DNA from: Branchiostoma floridae
Taxonomy: Eukaryota; Chordata; Leptocardii; Amphioxiformes; Branchiostomatidae
NCBI RefSeq assembly: GCF_000003815.2
Contig: NC_049983.1
Span: 19,992,338 to 20,056,337, forward strand
Reading direction: 5' to 3'
DNA: 64,000 nucleotides
The translations under genes were made by a program, and so were the position numbers. Below are positions 38,201 through 51,100 of this stretch, in pieces (position 1 is the first letter of the stretch; the number at the start of each line of letters is the position of its first letter). The notes under the pieces are model-generated. The model saw nothing but the letters and a program-made list of their open reading frames with translations. It had not been told where the DNA came from and did no database searches.

Positions 38201-41200
38201 CTGGCCCAGTACCAGCAGCTGGCAGCAGCTGCAGCTGCAGCTCAGGCCGCGGCCGGTTAGTCCCACATGTAGCTTACACATGCTCTAGCCAACATTCCTT
38301 TGCCATGTCATATATCTACGGATAATTAACTGTGATAATGACATTGTGGTTACTATAGTGCACTTAATAAAGAAGAACGAAACTTTCATTTACTGTTAAG
38401 GAGATGGCTTCAGAGTGAACATTGTGGAAAGCTTTCATAGTTTGGTTCGAACTTGCTTGAGTGCGCCGCAGTCGAAAATTTGAACAAATGTTTAGTTCCT
38501 TTGCCCAAAGTTGTTAAAGTGATGTGCAGTTGATGCCACAGCCATCCTTTTTTCACAATAAACTTGAGTTTTCTCAGGTTGGCATGATAAAAATAGAATA
38601 CAACACAGGGTATTACCTTGGGCGGTACGGAATACCCTGTGTTGTATTCTATATTCCTGGATGTCTAACCTTCATCAATGCAAGTAAGTGAAACAATCTG
38701 ATTTCTTCAGCAGCTGCAGGAGGCACAGGTGCCGCCCAGACTGCCCTGGAACAGGTGCAGGCGGCACAGCAGTTCCAGAAGCAGCAGCAGATCATCCAGC
38801 AGCAGATCGTCACCCAGATGCAGCAGCAGCAGAAACTCAGCGAGCTCACCACGGAGGAGAGACTGGCATTGCAGGTGGGTGAAATGACAGCACAAGAGCT
38901 CGGGCGACAGGTGGGTCCCTTACACTTGCTTCCATTCAACGGCTTCTCCGTCCTCTTTGGTGTGGAAACTTGTCTTGAGTTCGGTTCTTGTCTTTCTCTT
39001 CGGCTGAATTTCTTTAATCTGAAGCTGAGTAAAGTCTTTATGGATAAAGTAAACTTTGCTTACCAACAGTTGGTTAGTTAAAGTTACTGTTTAGTTTATC
39101 CATAATGTCATTTACCAACACAGATGAACTTTCATGCTATGAGTTAAGTCTTGTTTCCTTAGTGCTTGTCAAATCTGATTTCGTTGTTGTGTGTCCATCG
39201 TCTTTTGAAACTTTGCCAATTTCTGTTACAAGATCAATTTTTGTGTTTGGGTGTGTGTAATTTTGTTGTACCCTTGAATGAGGAACAAGTATACCTAGTA
39301 CACCCACTTCTTGCTTGAGTCTTCAACCACAGTAAAGTTTTTTTGAGTAGTCGAAGTGGTTAAATGACAAAATAAATCTTTGTAACTTTCACTTGTCTAG
39401 AACCATTGCTCATGTCACTGCATCTTTCCTCCACAACTGCCAGTATCTTCAGTGCAGTGAGTCCCTTTAAGCTTTAAGCTTTCACCATAGTATAATAGAA
39501 AGAAAAATAAACAAGAACTTCTTATAGTGTACTCCATAGTCTCTCCTTTTTCCTCTCCTACTTTCTATCAAAGTGTCTGTCAGGTAGAAATTTTAGCATT
39601 AAAATTTATTACAAAGTGTAGGCGGTCGAAAGAAATATCGAATACCGGGTTCTCCATTTTATTCAGTCATTTTCTTTCCTTGTGGTAGTCTTATGATACA
39701 GAGGTTGAGCTTTTGTTACCTATGTTCTACTGTACGGAGCTCGTTACTAACCCAGCTGTATACTGACAGCTGTGGGCACCTGGAATCTTACAGGCGCAGC
39801 AGTGGTCTCAACAGGTGGCCCAGTACCAGCAGGTCATTGACCCTGCTGCCGTGGCAACGCAGGTTGTGGCCGCCACCACCGCTGCTGCCGTGGCAACCAC
39901 CATCCCTGTTTCCACGGCAACCGTCGCAGCTGCAACGACCCAGGCTGCCGTCTCGGCGGCTGCCACTCCCACCACTCCAGCCCTGACCATCCCCTTTGTT
40001 TCATTGGACCAACCAAACTACCAAGTATATCGTGAGTACAGGCTTGCTTCACCCATGAAAATTGCAAAATGTTCAGCACATCACTTTCTTGGGTACTTGG
40101 AAGCATCTAAATTAACCCTCAGAGAGCAGGAACCACATAATTTTGCTTGGTGCAAATTTAAGTGCAGCAAAGAAACGAGGAAAAAAAGGCTAATTATAGG
40201 TTTACTTTCCACAGCCACTCCTGATCTGTCCACCTTCCAGTATGACGAGACGTCAGGCTACTACTACGACCCTCAGACAGGACTCTACTATGACGCTAGC
40301 ACACAGGTCAGTACTCACTCAATCCTAGCAGCAAGCTTTTGCTAGAATGTTTGTGATTTTTTTGTTTGTGAAGTCTAGGAATGGGTTTAGCTCTTGCTTA
40401 GGAAAGAAAAGTAGGTATGAAAGACTGGTATTCTGAAAATGATTAAGAGTCCCTTTTTTAATGTCTGTATCTGTATTAAAAGATGCATTCTTTCTTCCTA
40501 GTACTTCTACAACTCTCAGACCCAGCAGTATCTGTACTGGGACCAGGAGAAACTATCGTACCTACCCGCACCTACTGATGCAGCAGAGCAACAGGGTGGA
40601 GATGGCAAGGACAACAGAGAAGAGAAGAAGAAAAAGAAGGAAAAATCAGCTCAAAAGGTAATTAGATTATAGTGTTCCTGCCCTTTTTGACCAATCGCTG
40701 ATGTTGAGTGTCACATGACCTAAGTGATTGGTCATGTTGACCTGATTAAGGTTGAAGTAGGGGAAGTTTTTGAATTGTATTGGAACACAGTTTAGCTGTA
40801 TTGTAATTTGTATAAAAATTGTAGTCTTTTTGGTCCAGAGATACACCTTTTCTTTGTTCTCACCTTTGGTTTGAGGTTTTATTCGTTGGGTTGGTTGCTC
40901 AGGTGAACAGCCAGTGCTGCTTGTTTTAGGTGACCAACTTTTTAATCCCACCTGCTTAAGCACCCTATCATGATGAATAGACTGATTCTTGCAATACCCT
41001 TACCATTAGCAAAAGAACCAATGAGAGAAGGGCAATAAGCAGTTGGACCAATGAGAGAGTGACTGCACGTCAGCCAAATGTTGACATGTCTATTTTACAT
41101 TTCTACATTTTGACAGGATACTGTAAATGCAGAAATGTTCGCGGTGGATTAATGTTCGCGGTTTTCGCGGTAGCCGCTTCACCGCGAATTTAAAACCACC

Positions 41201-44200
41201 GCGAACATTTTTCCATAACAGTAAGAGACTACAGTGCATGGTGCTACCGCGAAATTAAAACCACCGCGAAAAGTCCATTTTCCCGCTACCGCGAAATTAA
41301 ATCCCCGCGAACTTAAATGCATTTGCAGTATTTTTCTAAACAGCTCTTCTCTTTATCACTAAAAGCAAGAAATTTTGCCACCCCCTGAAATATAATCGAA
41401 TGGGCTAGTCTGGAGGATCATGCTGTGAACTTTCTACAGCCCTGTTCCTGCTGACAGAAATGGGGCACAGAACACTTGTTATCCAGTTGTTCCCATCGTT
41501 AGATGACAGGGGGGATCGGATTCTTCTTCTCGTGACCACCAAACATTTTAAGTGGGCTGTAAACACAAGAGTCTGTTACAGTAAGAGTGTCGCCTTCCAC
41601 CAGACAAATTCCTATCTATGCGCATCATGAACAGAATCAATCATAGGTGTCAACTTGTTTACCATTCTATATGGGTTTATGTAAGGATATATATGGGTTT
41701 ATGTAATTATATATATAAGAGGAATTAATAGAAGGCCTTGACAAGGGAGATTACATTCTAAGTGGTTCCAAATATTTTTGTGGTATGTTACTCTGTGTAT
41801 TGAGAGGGAAAAAATTCCTAAGATATTTATCATATTTTTCTCACTAGACAAACAATTTCGGAGAGCCCTTGATACGTACGATACGCTATACTAAATCATC
41901 TACTTTTTAGCTGTAGCTGCATGTTTTCTTTAGTTGTTATAAGGATTTTTCATGTCTTTGAATTAAAGTTTGTTACATATCAAGTCGTTATTAAGCAAAT
42001 GACCTCTTCCTTAAGGAACTGAAAATATCTCTTGGTGTATCTGGCAGATTGCTAAAGACATGGAGAGGTGGGCCAAGAGTCTGAACTCGATGAAGGAGAC
42101 TAAGAAGTTTGTACCCATCGGCATCGGTATGAAACCTTCACCAAAGTCTGCGGAGGAGAAAGTGTCAGCAACTGCTGATGCTGGTTTTGCCATTCTAGAA
42201 AAGAAGGTAAGGTCCAAAATTATCTCTAATATATATACAATGTGAAGGCTAATTTGACTTTGCAGTAGAGCTGACATTTTTGGTTTTAAACTTATTCTTT
42301 CAAAGAAAATGAAGATATAAAAAGTGGGTACTAAAACATACATTTTTTTATCAGGCTTCCCTGGCAGAGAGACAGCAGTCAGTGTTGGAGGCTATGCAAA
42401 GAAAAAAGGAAGAAGATGTGAAGGTATGTCATGAAGTCATAATAGTGTGTGTTTGTAGTGATTCATATTAATGATTCATTCTCTTGTATTGATCCACATT
42501 GAAGTTGCAGTGGTTCTGTGCAGGACTATTCATACTTTGAAAATTTGGTTAACCTTGATATTTGGCACGAATTCCACTTTTCCCAAAGAGAAATGAAAAC
42601 GGCAGGAGAAATCAAAATGATTTGAATGGCTTCTACTAAAATTGATAAAATAGGTTCTCACTCAACTGAAATAAAACCATGTCCTGTCCTATTCCGTCCT
42701 CAGCCCAGCCCCGTGGCCCAGAACTCCCTGGTGGATGCCTACGGAGGTGGCAGTGATAGTGAAGAGGAGGAAGATGACCCCCAGAAGAGACAGACATCTC
42801 TGGCACCAGACGAGGAACAGCTGCTGGACTGGAAGAGGATGGCCTGTCTGCTCTGTAAGAGACAGTTCCCCAGCAAGGAGGCTCTGTCCAGACATCAGCA
42901 GCTGTCAGACCTACACAAGGTAAGATCGGACTCTCATATCAAAACCACAGGGACATTTTTTTACTTGTGGGCTAAGAGAAGCTGACTACAAAAGAAGTGA
43001 TGCAAATGTATCATACAGACTCGTGTACAGTCATTGTCATCTTTGCCTAAAGTTGAACCATGTCTTGTGAATAGCTGAAGGCTAGTTTTTATAAATGGCT
43101 GGCTCGATTTCCAGATACACTACTAGAAAGTATTAGCCAAAAGTCTATCAAAAGAACCTTCTGGATGTTACTTTTACAATATAAAAGCAATGTAACAACA
43201 TCATGTGTTACAATGTGTACTATTGTGTGTTAACTTTGTTCCCATAGACTAATCTGGACATGAGAAGAAGATCAGTGATGACTGCTGAGGAACTGGAGGC
43301 GCTAGAGAAAAGAGAACGAGATGTGAGTGGGCATCTTAAGTCTTTTTAAGGTTCATGAATAAATTTCTATGACTCATACATTGTAAAATGCAGCCTGAAA
43401 CAAATGCTGTTGTCTTTCACAGAATGTTGCTGAAATGATCAAACTATTACCACCTCTTTCCCACTAGATGAAGTACAGAGACAGAGCAGCAGAGAGAAGA
43501 CAAAAATTTGGCATTCCAGAACCACCACCTCCCAAAAGGAAAAGGGAGGACTATATGGGCAAAGTGCAAAGGTGAGTAGTAGAGATCCTCACTATTAAGT
43601 TAAACACAGTCCATGTCTGTGTACCTATCTGTCAAACCACTAACAGTAAAAGTAGGGTGTTGTTTGTAGACCACAATATGGAAATATTTTGGCCTAGTAA
43701 CTTGTTTTGTAGTCAACAGAAAAACTTGTGTTCGAACTTGATATTATTACAGTATATCTTGCAGTGGTTTTATTGTCACGTTGACCTCTCCACAGCACAT
43801 TTCCAATTCACATACATGTATAACGACAATACTTCAGAACTGTTTCACATGCAAATTGGAAACACTGCAGAAACCTCCTTTTCCCTTCTACACTGAAATA
43901 AAACCATGCCAAACTAGATGCGTTTACAGTACTTCTTGTGTACTTTTACCATGGAATGCTTGTGTTGAAGTATAATTAATTGATCTCTGGCCTACAGTAA
44001 ATACGAGGAGCCCACCAAACATGGGATCGGCAGTGAGAACATCGGGAACAAGATGCTGAAGGCCATGGGGTGGGCAGAAGGCACGGGGCTGGGCAAAAAG
44101 AAACAGGGAATAACAGCACCTATCACGGTGAGTTTCAGGCAGATATTCATCATAACTTCAAACTGTGTGTTGTAAGTCACTGTGGTGCAAATTTGAGAGT

Positions 44201-46258
44201 TTATGCTTTGTGAAATCCTTTTCTCGTATGAATTTTCAACATCAGTTTGTCTGAAATATTTAGTGGCCATTAACACCACACTTGACTGTTTTCTATTTTG
44301 TCATTGCTGTAGATTACAGTACTGTAGCTTGTATATTTGTGTTTGTAAACTGTGTCATTTGAATACACTGTCAGTGGAGTAGCAGTAAATGAGTGGGAAA
44401 ATGACTGCAAAGGTCAGACTTCCATGGGTGGCAGGAAGTAGAAGTAGTGGTAGGTGGTTGTAGAGGCAGTTGTGTCCTGTACTTACTCTCACCTCTCAAA
44501 TAGAAGTACCCCCTGGAATAAAAGTACCCCCCGGACAAACCTTCAAAATCTAATAAAAGTACCCCCTGGAATAAAAGTACCCCCCGGAAAATTACCAAAT
44601 TGACATGTAAACTGTGCCCATGCTACTTCAGTCCAAGAGAAGATGATAAGCAGGTAGGCTCTTTTTATTTATTTATGCCTCAGTACCATATCAGTTATTT
44701 TTTATTTTTTAATTTTTTATTACCATATCAGTTAATTGTATAAATAATGAACAGCATAATCCCCATGTTATTGCACATATTTTCTTTATCTGAGTGTCAC
44801 ACCATCAACAAAGGTTAAAATAAAAGTAAAAAGATGACTGAAAATAAAAATTGAAGAAATGAAAAAAGAAGTTTATTTTATAATCATTGTTACAAAATAA
44901 CATTTTGAAGAAACATTCCAACTTAGAATACCTTATTCACCACTTGTGCTATTTTCAATGTTGCAGAAACCAAGGTCATAGACACTGCCCCCTATCGAGA
45001 AATACCGGTACTGCAGAAAATATATGATTCTCTCGCGCATTACCGCGAGATTCGGCGTGAGTTGATGAATCCAACATGGCGGATCTTTTCGAGCCGATTG
45101 AACGCTATGCTTTGTTTTGGAATGATTTTTTCGTTGCTGGAACATTAAAACAAGTTGACTACGGGTGAAAAATAGTGGAAAAGTATTGGTAACTTTTTAA
45201 TTTGTTTGGTTGGTGGTTAATTTCTGTGTTTTGATAGAGAATTTACGAAGGTAAGCGACTGTGTGTGTAGCATGTGACCTCGATGTTTTCGTCTTTGTTC
45301 AGCGCAACATTTCAAGATTTTTGGAAGGTTAAAGATGGTCTAAAACGAAAAGGATATATTTTTTTACGAGTCCAGTACCGAATCACTTGTGTTCCGCTAT
45401 TTTTGGACCTGAACCGAAACGTTTTTGCAAGTCCAGAACTGGTCCTGCGTACCGGTACGCATCCCTAGTTATGTTTGGGTCATAGCGCTAGCGGCAGGGA
45501 AATCCGCGATGCCTCGTCCGAAAAATAGTGAATATTAAGCAAAAATACAGCGGAAATATGGGCAGAAAATACCAAACTTTCAATATTTGTGGGGTCCCTG
45601 GTTAGTAAAGAAAGCCCCAATTTGAAAAAAAAAATAAACGTACCGTCTAAAATAAGGACGTACCGGGTGGATTTTGAGGCGGAAAAAAATAAACGTACCG
45701 GTACGTTTATTTGAGAGGTGAGAGTAGCTCAATGGAACAATGATGTTCCTTTAGGATTTTCAATCTTAGTTTCAACCACAAACGGTTTTGTAAATTTGTG
45801 ATTTGCACCATACTCCCAAATTTCCGATACTTGAATACCACGGAAAAATTTATATTTCTCATGCAATTAGATAAGCCATATATTATTGATTCCATTTGTC
45901 CTTATGTTTATAACTGTTTTAAGAAGCGAGAAGAAGTTGAACTTGTACATACTTGAATGTATTAGCATATGTAGAGATGATAAGACACCTTTTTTGTCAA
46001 AATTGTACCTTATCACTAGCGCTACGACCTGTACTTAGCTTGTTTGAGCACAAATGTACAATAAAGGTCATTCATTCATTCATACTGCTAACTTCCATGA
46101 ATTTACATTAATAAGAATGGTTCCTTTTGTAGGCGGAGAAACGTACCATGGGTGCAGGCCTGGGCATGAAGGGGAGCTCCTACGGCACCGAGGCCGGCGA
46201 CACTTACAAGGAGTCCGTCAAGAAGATCATGAGACAAAGATACTACGAGACATCATAG
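26232..46258 (+). CDS. RBM5: RBM5/RBM10-like splicing regulator, 23 coding exons
   Basis: RBM5 and RBM10 act in the early spliceosome and control exon choice. Coding exons: 26232-26338, 26624-26834, 27207-27353, 31315-31384, 32254-32327, 34203-34289, 34883-34943, 35733-35795, 36127-36354, 36932-36965, 37104-37173, 38051-38255, 38711-38874, 39794-40031, 40215-40306, 40502-40657, 42048-42206, 42355-42423, 42704-42919, 43248-43322, 43468-43571, 43998-44127, 46133-46258; phases agree; 961 residues. Order of domains: RD/RE-rich start; RRM1 (IIMLRGLPQ, then GFAFVEFE, ~138-220); RanBP2-type zinc finger ([18 protein letters not shown], ~230-250); RRM2 (TLIFRGLD, GFCFVEM, ~273-360); Gln/Ala-rich region; OCRE repeats ([18 protein letters not shown], ~590-650); C2H2 finger (CLLCKRQF, H-x5-H, ~793-815); G-patch ([17 protein letters not shown], ~880-930); end RQRYYETS. 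This order is exactly RBM5/RBM10; length is nearer RBM10. Probably the single ancestor-type gene. Confidence 0.94.
27354..31314 (+). other. Long RBM intron (about 4 kb), no supported exon
   Basis: The largest intron of the gene splits the RRM1 coding region. Part of it (28370-28700) is GC-richer with CpGs and TGACG half-sites. A 197-codon frame at 29877-30470 lacks family similarity and splice support. No transposon ends were recognised. Confidence 0.5.
32328..34202 (+). other. RBM intron 5, about 1.9 kb
   Basis: Intron between the end of RRM1 exon 5 and the exon starting CACCAGCTGATG. It contains short frames only, a C-rich tract at about 33921-33931, and no recognised mobile element. Confidence 0.5.
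36336..36750 (+). repeat. 223-bp imperfect tandem duplication including an exon end and donor site
   Basis: The end of RRM2 exon 9 (GATGGGAAACAAG|GTACC) is echoed at 36559 as GCTATTGATGGGAAACAAG|GTACTG, 223 bases downstream, and the following intron sequence is repeated too (CTATGA.TCAAACCAG; AGAAAGT.GCCATATAGAAAAA). The second copy is intronic and more diverged, so it looks like an old local duplication carrying a spare donor site. Confidence 0.85.
38594..38651. repeat. Perfect 21-bp inverted repeat (hairpin) in an RBM intron
   Basis: Arms TAGAATACAACACAGGGTAT(T) at 38594-38614 and its exact complement at 38631-38651 enclose a 16-base spacer, ACCTTGGGCGGTACGG. A stable stem would form in RNA or DNA. 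It sits about 50 bases upstream of the next exon's acceptor (38711). It could be a tiny MITE remnant or two facing transposon ends. Confidence 0.9.
41119..41330. mobile_element. CCGCGAA-type palindromic MITE
   Basis: Ends TACTGTAAATGCAG and ATGCATTTGCAGTA are imperfect inverted repeats bounded by TA. Inside, TTCGCGG/CCGCGAA blocks recur at least eight times in both orientations, making most of the 212 bases self-complementary. No ORF. It is in the RBM intron before exon 42048. Confidence 0.85.
44484..45726. mobile_element. Non-autonomous DNA transposon in the last RBM intron
   Basis: Inverted termini TACTCTCACCTCTCAAATA and TATTTGAGAGGTGAGAGTA, perfect over 19 bases including flanking TA, bound about 1.24 kb. 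The left end has direct repeats of AAAAGTACCCCCTGGAAT / AAAAGTACCCCCCGG; the right end has AATAAACGTACCG repeats. No transposase frame. The centre (45010-45170) differs in character: it has CGCGAGA-like motifs and an ATGGCGG start codon context, perhaps captured host sequence. Confidence 0.85.
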
Positions 46259-48100
46259 CAGGACTGGCATTGTTCCCATCATAGGCCTTTCTGTATTGTA
46301 TGTAGTAAATTTAAATGTTGAAAAGTCTTCAGAAATCATTCCTATGTGTAAAACAAAGTTCATAAACAGGGCAGAATATGTGTTGGTTAGGCCTGTTGAT
46401 TTTTCCTGGCCTTCACAACTTATAGGCAAAATCTTCGGTAGATCCACATCATGTGTTTTACAACATTAGCCCTACCATCCCACATCATCACATGGAATAG
46501 ACTCTGATGCTTGTAATTATCCAATCATTTTGTAAGCTTAACTCTTGTTCGATCATAGGTTGTACATATTAAGAGTTTATTTCTACTAAAGGACTAATTT
46601 TTCATGACAACTCTACAGCACTTTTATGTTTACAGCCTCTTAAGATAGCTGAATCATGTCAGATACAACACACATAACTAATGGTGCTTTGGTGATTAGT
46701 TTGCTGGAGTTGTTTAGCTGGTAGTTATACTATTATTAGGAAAAAATTGTGTAGCTTACTACCAAATGCAGTCCCTAGTTTCTACTCTTGTGTAGCACTA
46801 AGATGTTCCACTAAAATTGTTAGATGGTAAACACATTTGTGTAGCCTATTACTAGTATTAGGTTGAGAAGAAAAATACAGTACCCACTTCAGGGTAATGA
46901 TGAATGCATTGTGCCATACACTTTCATCAGGGCAAAGATTCTGTATACAACTATCATCCAGTGGTATAACTGTACTTTCAAGGAAGATAGAAGATAAGTA
47001 TTTCCTTATAGTTGGTAATACAGTATGGGTACACTACAGGCATGTCCCAGCCTTGTAAATACATGTACATCCCTTCATCAGTTTTCATCAGTTTCATCAG
47101 TTGTTACAAGGGACTCAATCACTGCCAACATGTTGCACCTTTTGGTTTGTATTAAAAGGAAAACAGTGCTGAATGATACTTTGTAGCTGTCGTTTCGGGC
47201 ACCACTTGAGTGTTGTTCTGGTTGAAAGACTGATGAATGTGTTATTGCGTGATGTTGTGTGTATCACAAAAACAATGGAACACCTTAAGTAAAAACTGTG
47301 TAATCCTGCACTGACTGCAGGGTTGGGCAAGTGCATTACCTGATTGCTTGGGGCAAGTGAGAGTGCAATCAGGAAAGTGCCTTTTCATTCCTGTAATGGT
47401 CCTATCAGGCCAGTTGGATTGTTACATACACGTAGAAACATGTAGACAAAGGAAGCTAACCAGACCTTGAAGCTTATCACCAACTCTGAGTCAATATCTC
47501 TTTGTAGGTTCAAGTAAAACTGCATAGAAGACAGTTAGTCAGTCCCATAGCTTTTTAATCAGCCATATAGGGGCAGCACAACAACAACTGTAGAAGTACA
47601 TGTATGTTTTTTGAATTTCTGGCCAGTGAAAATTTTGTTATGTACAAAAATCTTGTATAGCAACTAAAGCAAGTGTATTATTTCTAACTTGTCCAACTCT
47701 GGATTGGCTTAACACTAAAGGGTGTTCCCTACACATTCTCGACATAGGGCCTCTATCTGTAGCTGCTACTGCAACAACAATTATTAAAAAACTAGTACTG
47801 TAAGCACCTAAGTGCAATTGTTACCATCTAAGGACCTGCATAAGCAGTTCACTGAACCAGGCGCAAGTTATGTATTTCCTAAGAGTAACTTACAGCACCA
47901 ACGAAATCAAGGAAACTATGCAGAGGAAAGATTAGGACCGTAGTCCACTTACATAATGGGAGGATGTAGGACCGAAGTCCACTTAATTGTCCCTCGGTGG
48001 ATATTATGCAAGTGAACTTTGGTCATGCGTACGTGACACCACCTCATACCATAGTTCTAGCTTGGTCATCTTCATAACACCACTCCATCGTACCTGAAGT
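46259..48100 (+). other. RBM 3' UTR and intergenic sequence upstream of secreted gene A
   Basis: No exon is supported. Part must be RBM 3' UTR, but no strong AATAAA was located close to the stop. Two near-identical copies of TAGGACCGWAGTCCACTTA lie at 47933 and 47966, about 140-165 bases before gene A's ATG, and may be promoter elements. Confidence 0.45.
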
Positions 48101-51100
48101 ATGGCTATTACCTCTACCATAGGTTTCACGATATTGGCAGTTTGCCACATTTCAATACTTCTTCAGGTTCAAGTGAACGGAGACGTCCGATCAACTATCA
48201 CTGCCCTGAATAGAAGGATTGCGGATCTACAGGTGTTACGCAATGAGGACTCCATACCTGGACAGGCTAAGCAGAAGGGACTATACCCTAGCATGGTACG
48301 TTTTGTGAATGTTTCACTCTTGGCATCATCCTTTAACTTCAAAAGAGGATAGATCCGATAGAGCTATTGGGTCCTGCATTAGTGGAAACTGAAGTAAAGT
48401 AGAACAAGTTGCCTGACAAATCCATGCGAAGACTATACGTACGGTATAAATAAAGCTAAAGCATGCCGACGGTATATATATGCTAATGTTAAAGATGATG
48501 TACATCAGACAGACGCAGAAGATTAGCTGTTCCTTTATTTTTGGTTACTTAAATCATTCAATTCTGTCCGATTGTAACTTACGTCACCTAGCTGAACGCC
48601 ATGAAACTAGAGCGGGAGGAACCGCCACCAATGCAATATTCCAATAAATACTAGTACCTCATTGAAAACTTTTCTATCCGTATCTTACAAGTCATGTCAA
48701 AACAAGTCTTATCTAAGAAGAGCTGAAGAAAAGGCACAATTTTCTTAACCGTTAAGTTCTTTCGCGCGACTGTATTTGCACGGGTGTTGGTTTGTTTGCG
48801 GACAGGATAAGTCACGAGGGTGTTTAGCTTGGATGTTTGGAGGTAGGTTTTTCGCTTCAAGAAGAAGCTAGATAAAAAATTCGCTAGATATAAGATCTTG
48901 ATAAAAATCCGCATTGAAGATTTTGTGATAAGGACCTTTCAAGGGGACAAGATATGTGAAGTTCTTACTTTAACTTACCGACTAGAAATGTCAGCGTGAC
49001 CTGCCCTTTTGCCTGACCCCAGGAGAAGCATGCTAGGTCAGGCTGACCGGTGGGTCACTTCTCTTAGTTTGTCGCTTTACAAGATATGGTTTATAAGTTG
49101 TCAGGAATAATTGAAAAGTCAAAATTGTAATATCTATATTGTGTAAGGTAACAACAACTGAAGAGAAACTTAGTACATACATACAAACTGTAACTTTGAT
49201 AATTTTCAACAAACAGTTGCAGCTGCCGTACAATGCTGTTTGCATGTTTTTTTTTTCAGGCTGAAAACTTTTGATTCTTTATGTTTGTATCTGCACTTAT
49301 CTTTATTCCGGTTTTCTTTGCAATTTTAGGAATTTATTTTTCGCCCTGTCGCTCCATATTTTTTGCAAATAAAATCAAGAAACAAAAAATTGAATTGAGG
49401 TGGTGTTTTTATCCATATACATCAGATACGGCTAAACGTCCATGGCCCGCCAGGCACGTCCCTCGCCCGAGATGTCGGTCTTTACGACAACAACGCGTTC
49501 GCCACGCTGTGGATCGTCACGTGTCTGCTGGAGAGTCACACCTACGGCACGGCACCTGCACCGGACCCCAACCGGCTGCAGCTGGCTGTGGACGCCATCA
49601 ACACCTTCCACTCCAAAAACCTGCCCGTAGGTTCAGTCGCTGTAAATGTTTCGCTGACATGTATGCTCTAGTCTTGGGATTCATAAAGAATAGCCAGATA
49701 GTTACGGCATTTTTAAAAGTCATTAACAAACGGGACGTAAGCCCGTTCAAAGATTATTAAACTGCGAGATACTAGTACATCATGTGTAATATTTCAAAGT
49801 TCAAGTCCCCTGAGACATAAATCCGTCTGGTTTCGATAGGAGGTCTTAAGGTCCTTCACATTGACATGTTACCCGCAATGCATCTCGCCGCTCAGGCGCA
49901 GTTAATCCCGTGAACCGGCTTATTGTGCAGTCTTCCGTCATTCTCAAGGAAAATGTCCCACAAATTTGAACATTTGATGACCTAAAAGGCATAAAGGTCT
50001 TTATTCAACGGCGTTGCTCTCATTGTGTTGAACTTGTTGACAACAAAGTCATCATTGTCCTTCCATGCACCTGACAGGGCGAGTCGGCCATGGACTTCTG
50101 GCCGCAGGTGTACAACAAGACGTCAGGTGTGTGGGTGCAGTCACCTGAGAACCTGCTGCAGGCACTGGAGCTGGGGGAAAACGATTTTCCATGGAACACC
50201 ATTAAAAAGATCCTGTTGGACTTCGGTCTGGACAAGCTTTGGAATGACGTGGCATCGATGCATAATTTGATGTACGTTATTTGTATTCTTTACTTTCTCA
50301 ACTGATGATATCTAAGCAGATGTTGGGTGGCAGCATCATGATGGTTTGGTTGCTCCACGTTTCTGATGCAAACTATGAAATCTCGCTGACCACACAGATG
50401 CCAAGTTTCGTAAATGACAATTATTCCTAGCCTCCTTCACAGCTTCTTTCAAAGAACGGCAACATTTAATTTGTAGGAGCGCTGGTCGCGACTTCTCAAT
50501 ATCGGAACCAGCTTCTTATGTCGGGAATATCGTATTCAGTGCCGCCCTATAGAAGCAGCAAATATGACATTCCCAGCTCGCCTGGCATCGGTATACAAAA
50601 TCGAATCAGCTCTCCCCCTCCATAAAGATAAACACGGCAAGTTCCATCCCCTTAAGCATGGCTACAAACCTGCATTCAGATTGACATATCTCCTTTCCTT
50701 CTAGTAAGATGACAGAGCATGCATACCGCATTCCGCCAGACTTCGACGACTCTTCCCTGAATCTGGGTCTTGGTGCCCAGTTGCTCCAACTCAAGGACAG
50801 TTTCCCTCTAGCCTACCAGTCCTGGGCGTCCAACAACACGGACCTACAGTCCCTCCAAAACCACCTGAAGTCCTACGCGTACCGTCCGCTGTCGAAAGAC
50901 AACAATGCCAACACGATCGACCCGAGAACGTACTACTACATGCGGCCGTTCTTAGAAAAGGCGGCAAAAACAGGAGACCAGGTCGCCTTGGTAACCACAT
51001 GGGTGAGTCAGAAGCAGTCATCGTGGTTATTCGTGACTGATATTTCTTCACAAAAATTACTTTTGGTTCTGCCATGCTCTCCTTTTTTTGGTATCAAACA

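Noticed and set aside
39815-40345. Single 176-codon frame over RBM exons 14 and 15
   Set aside because: It reads through a strong GTGAGT donor at 40032 and its acceptor; two exons explain the conserved parts better.
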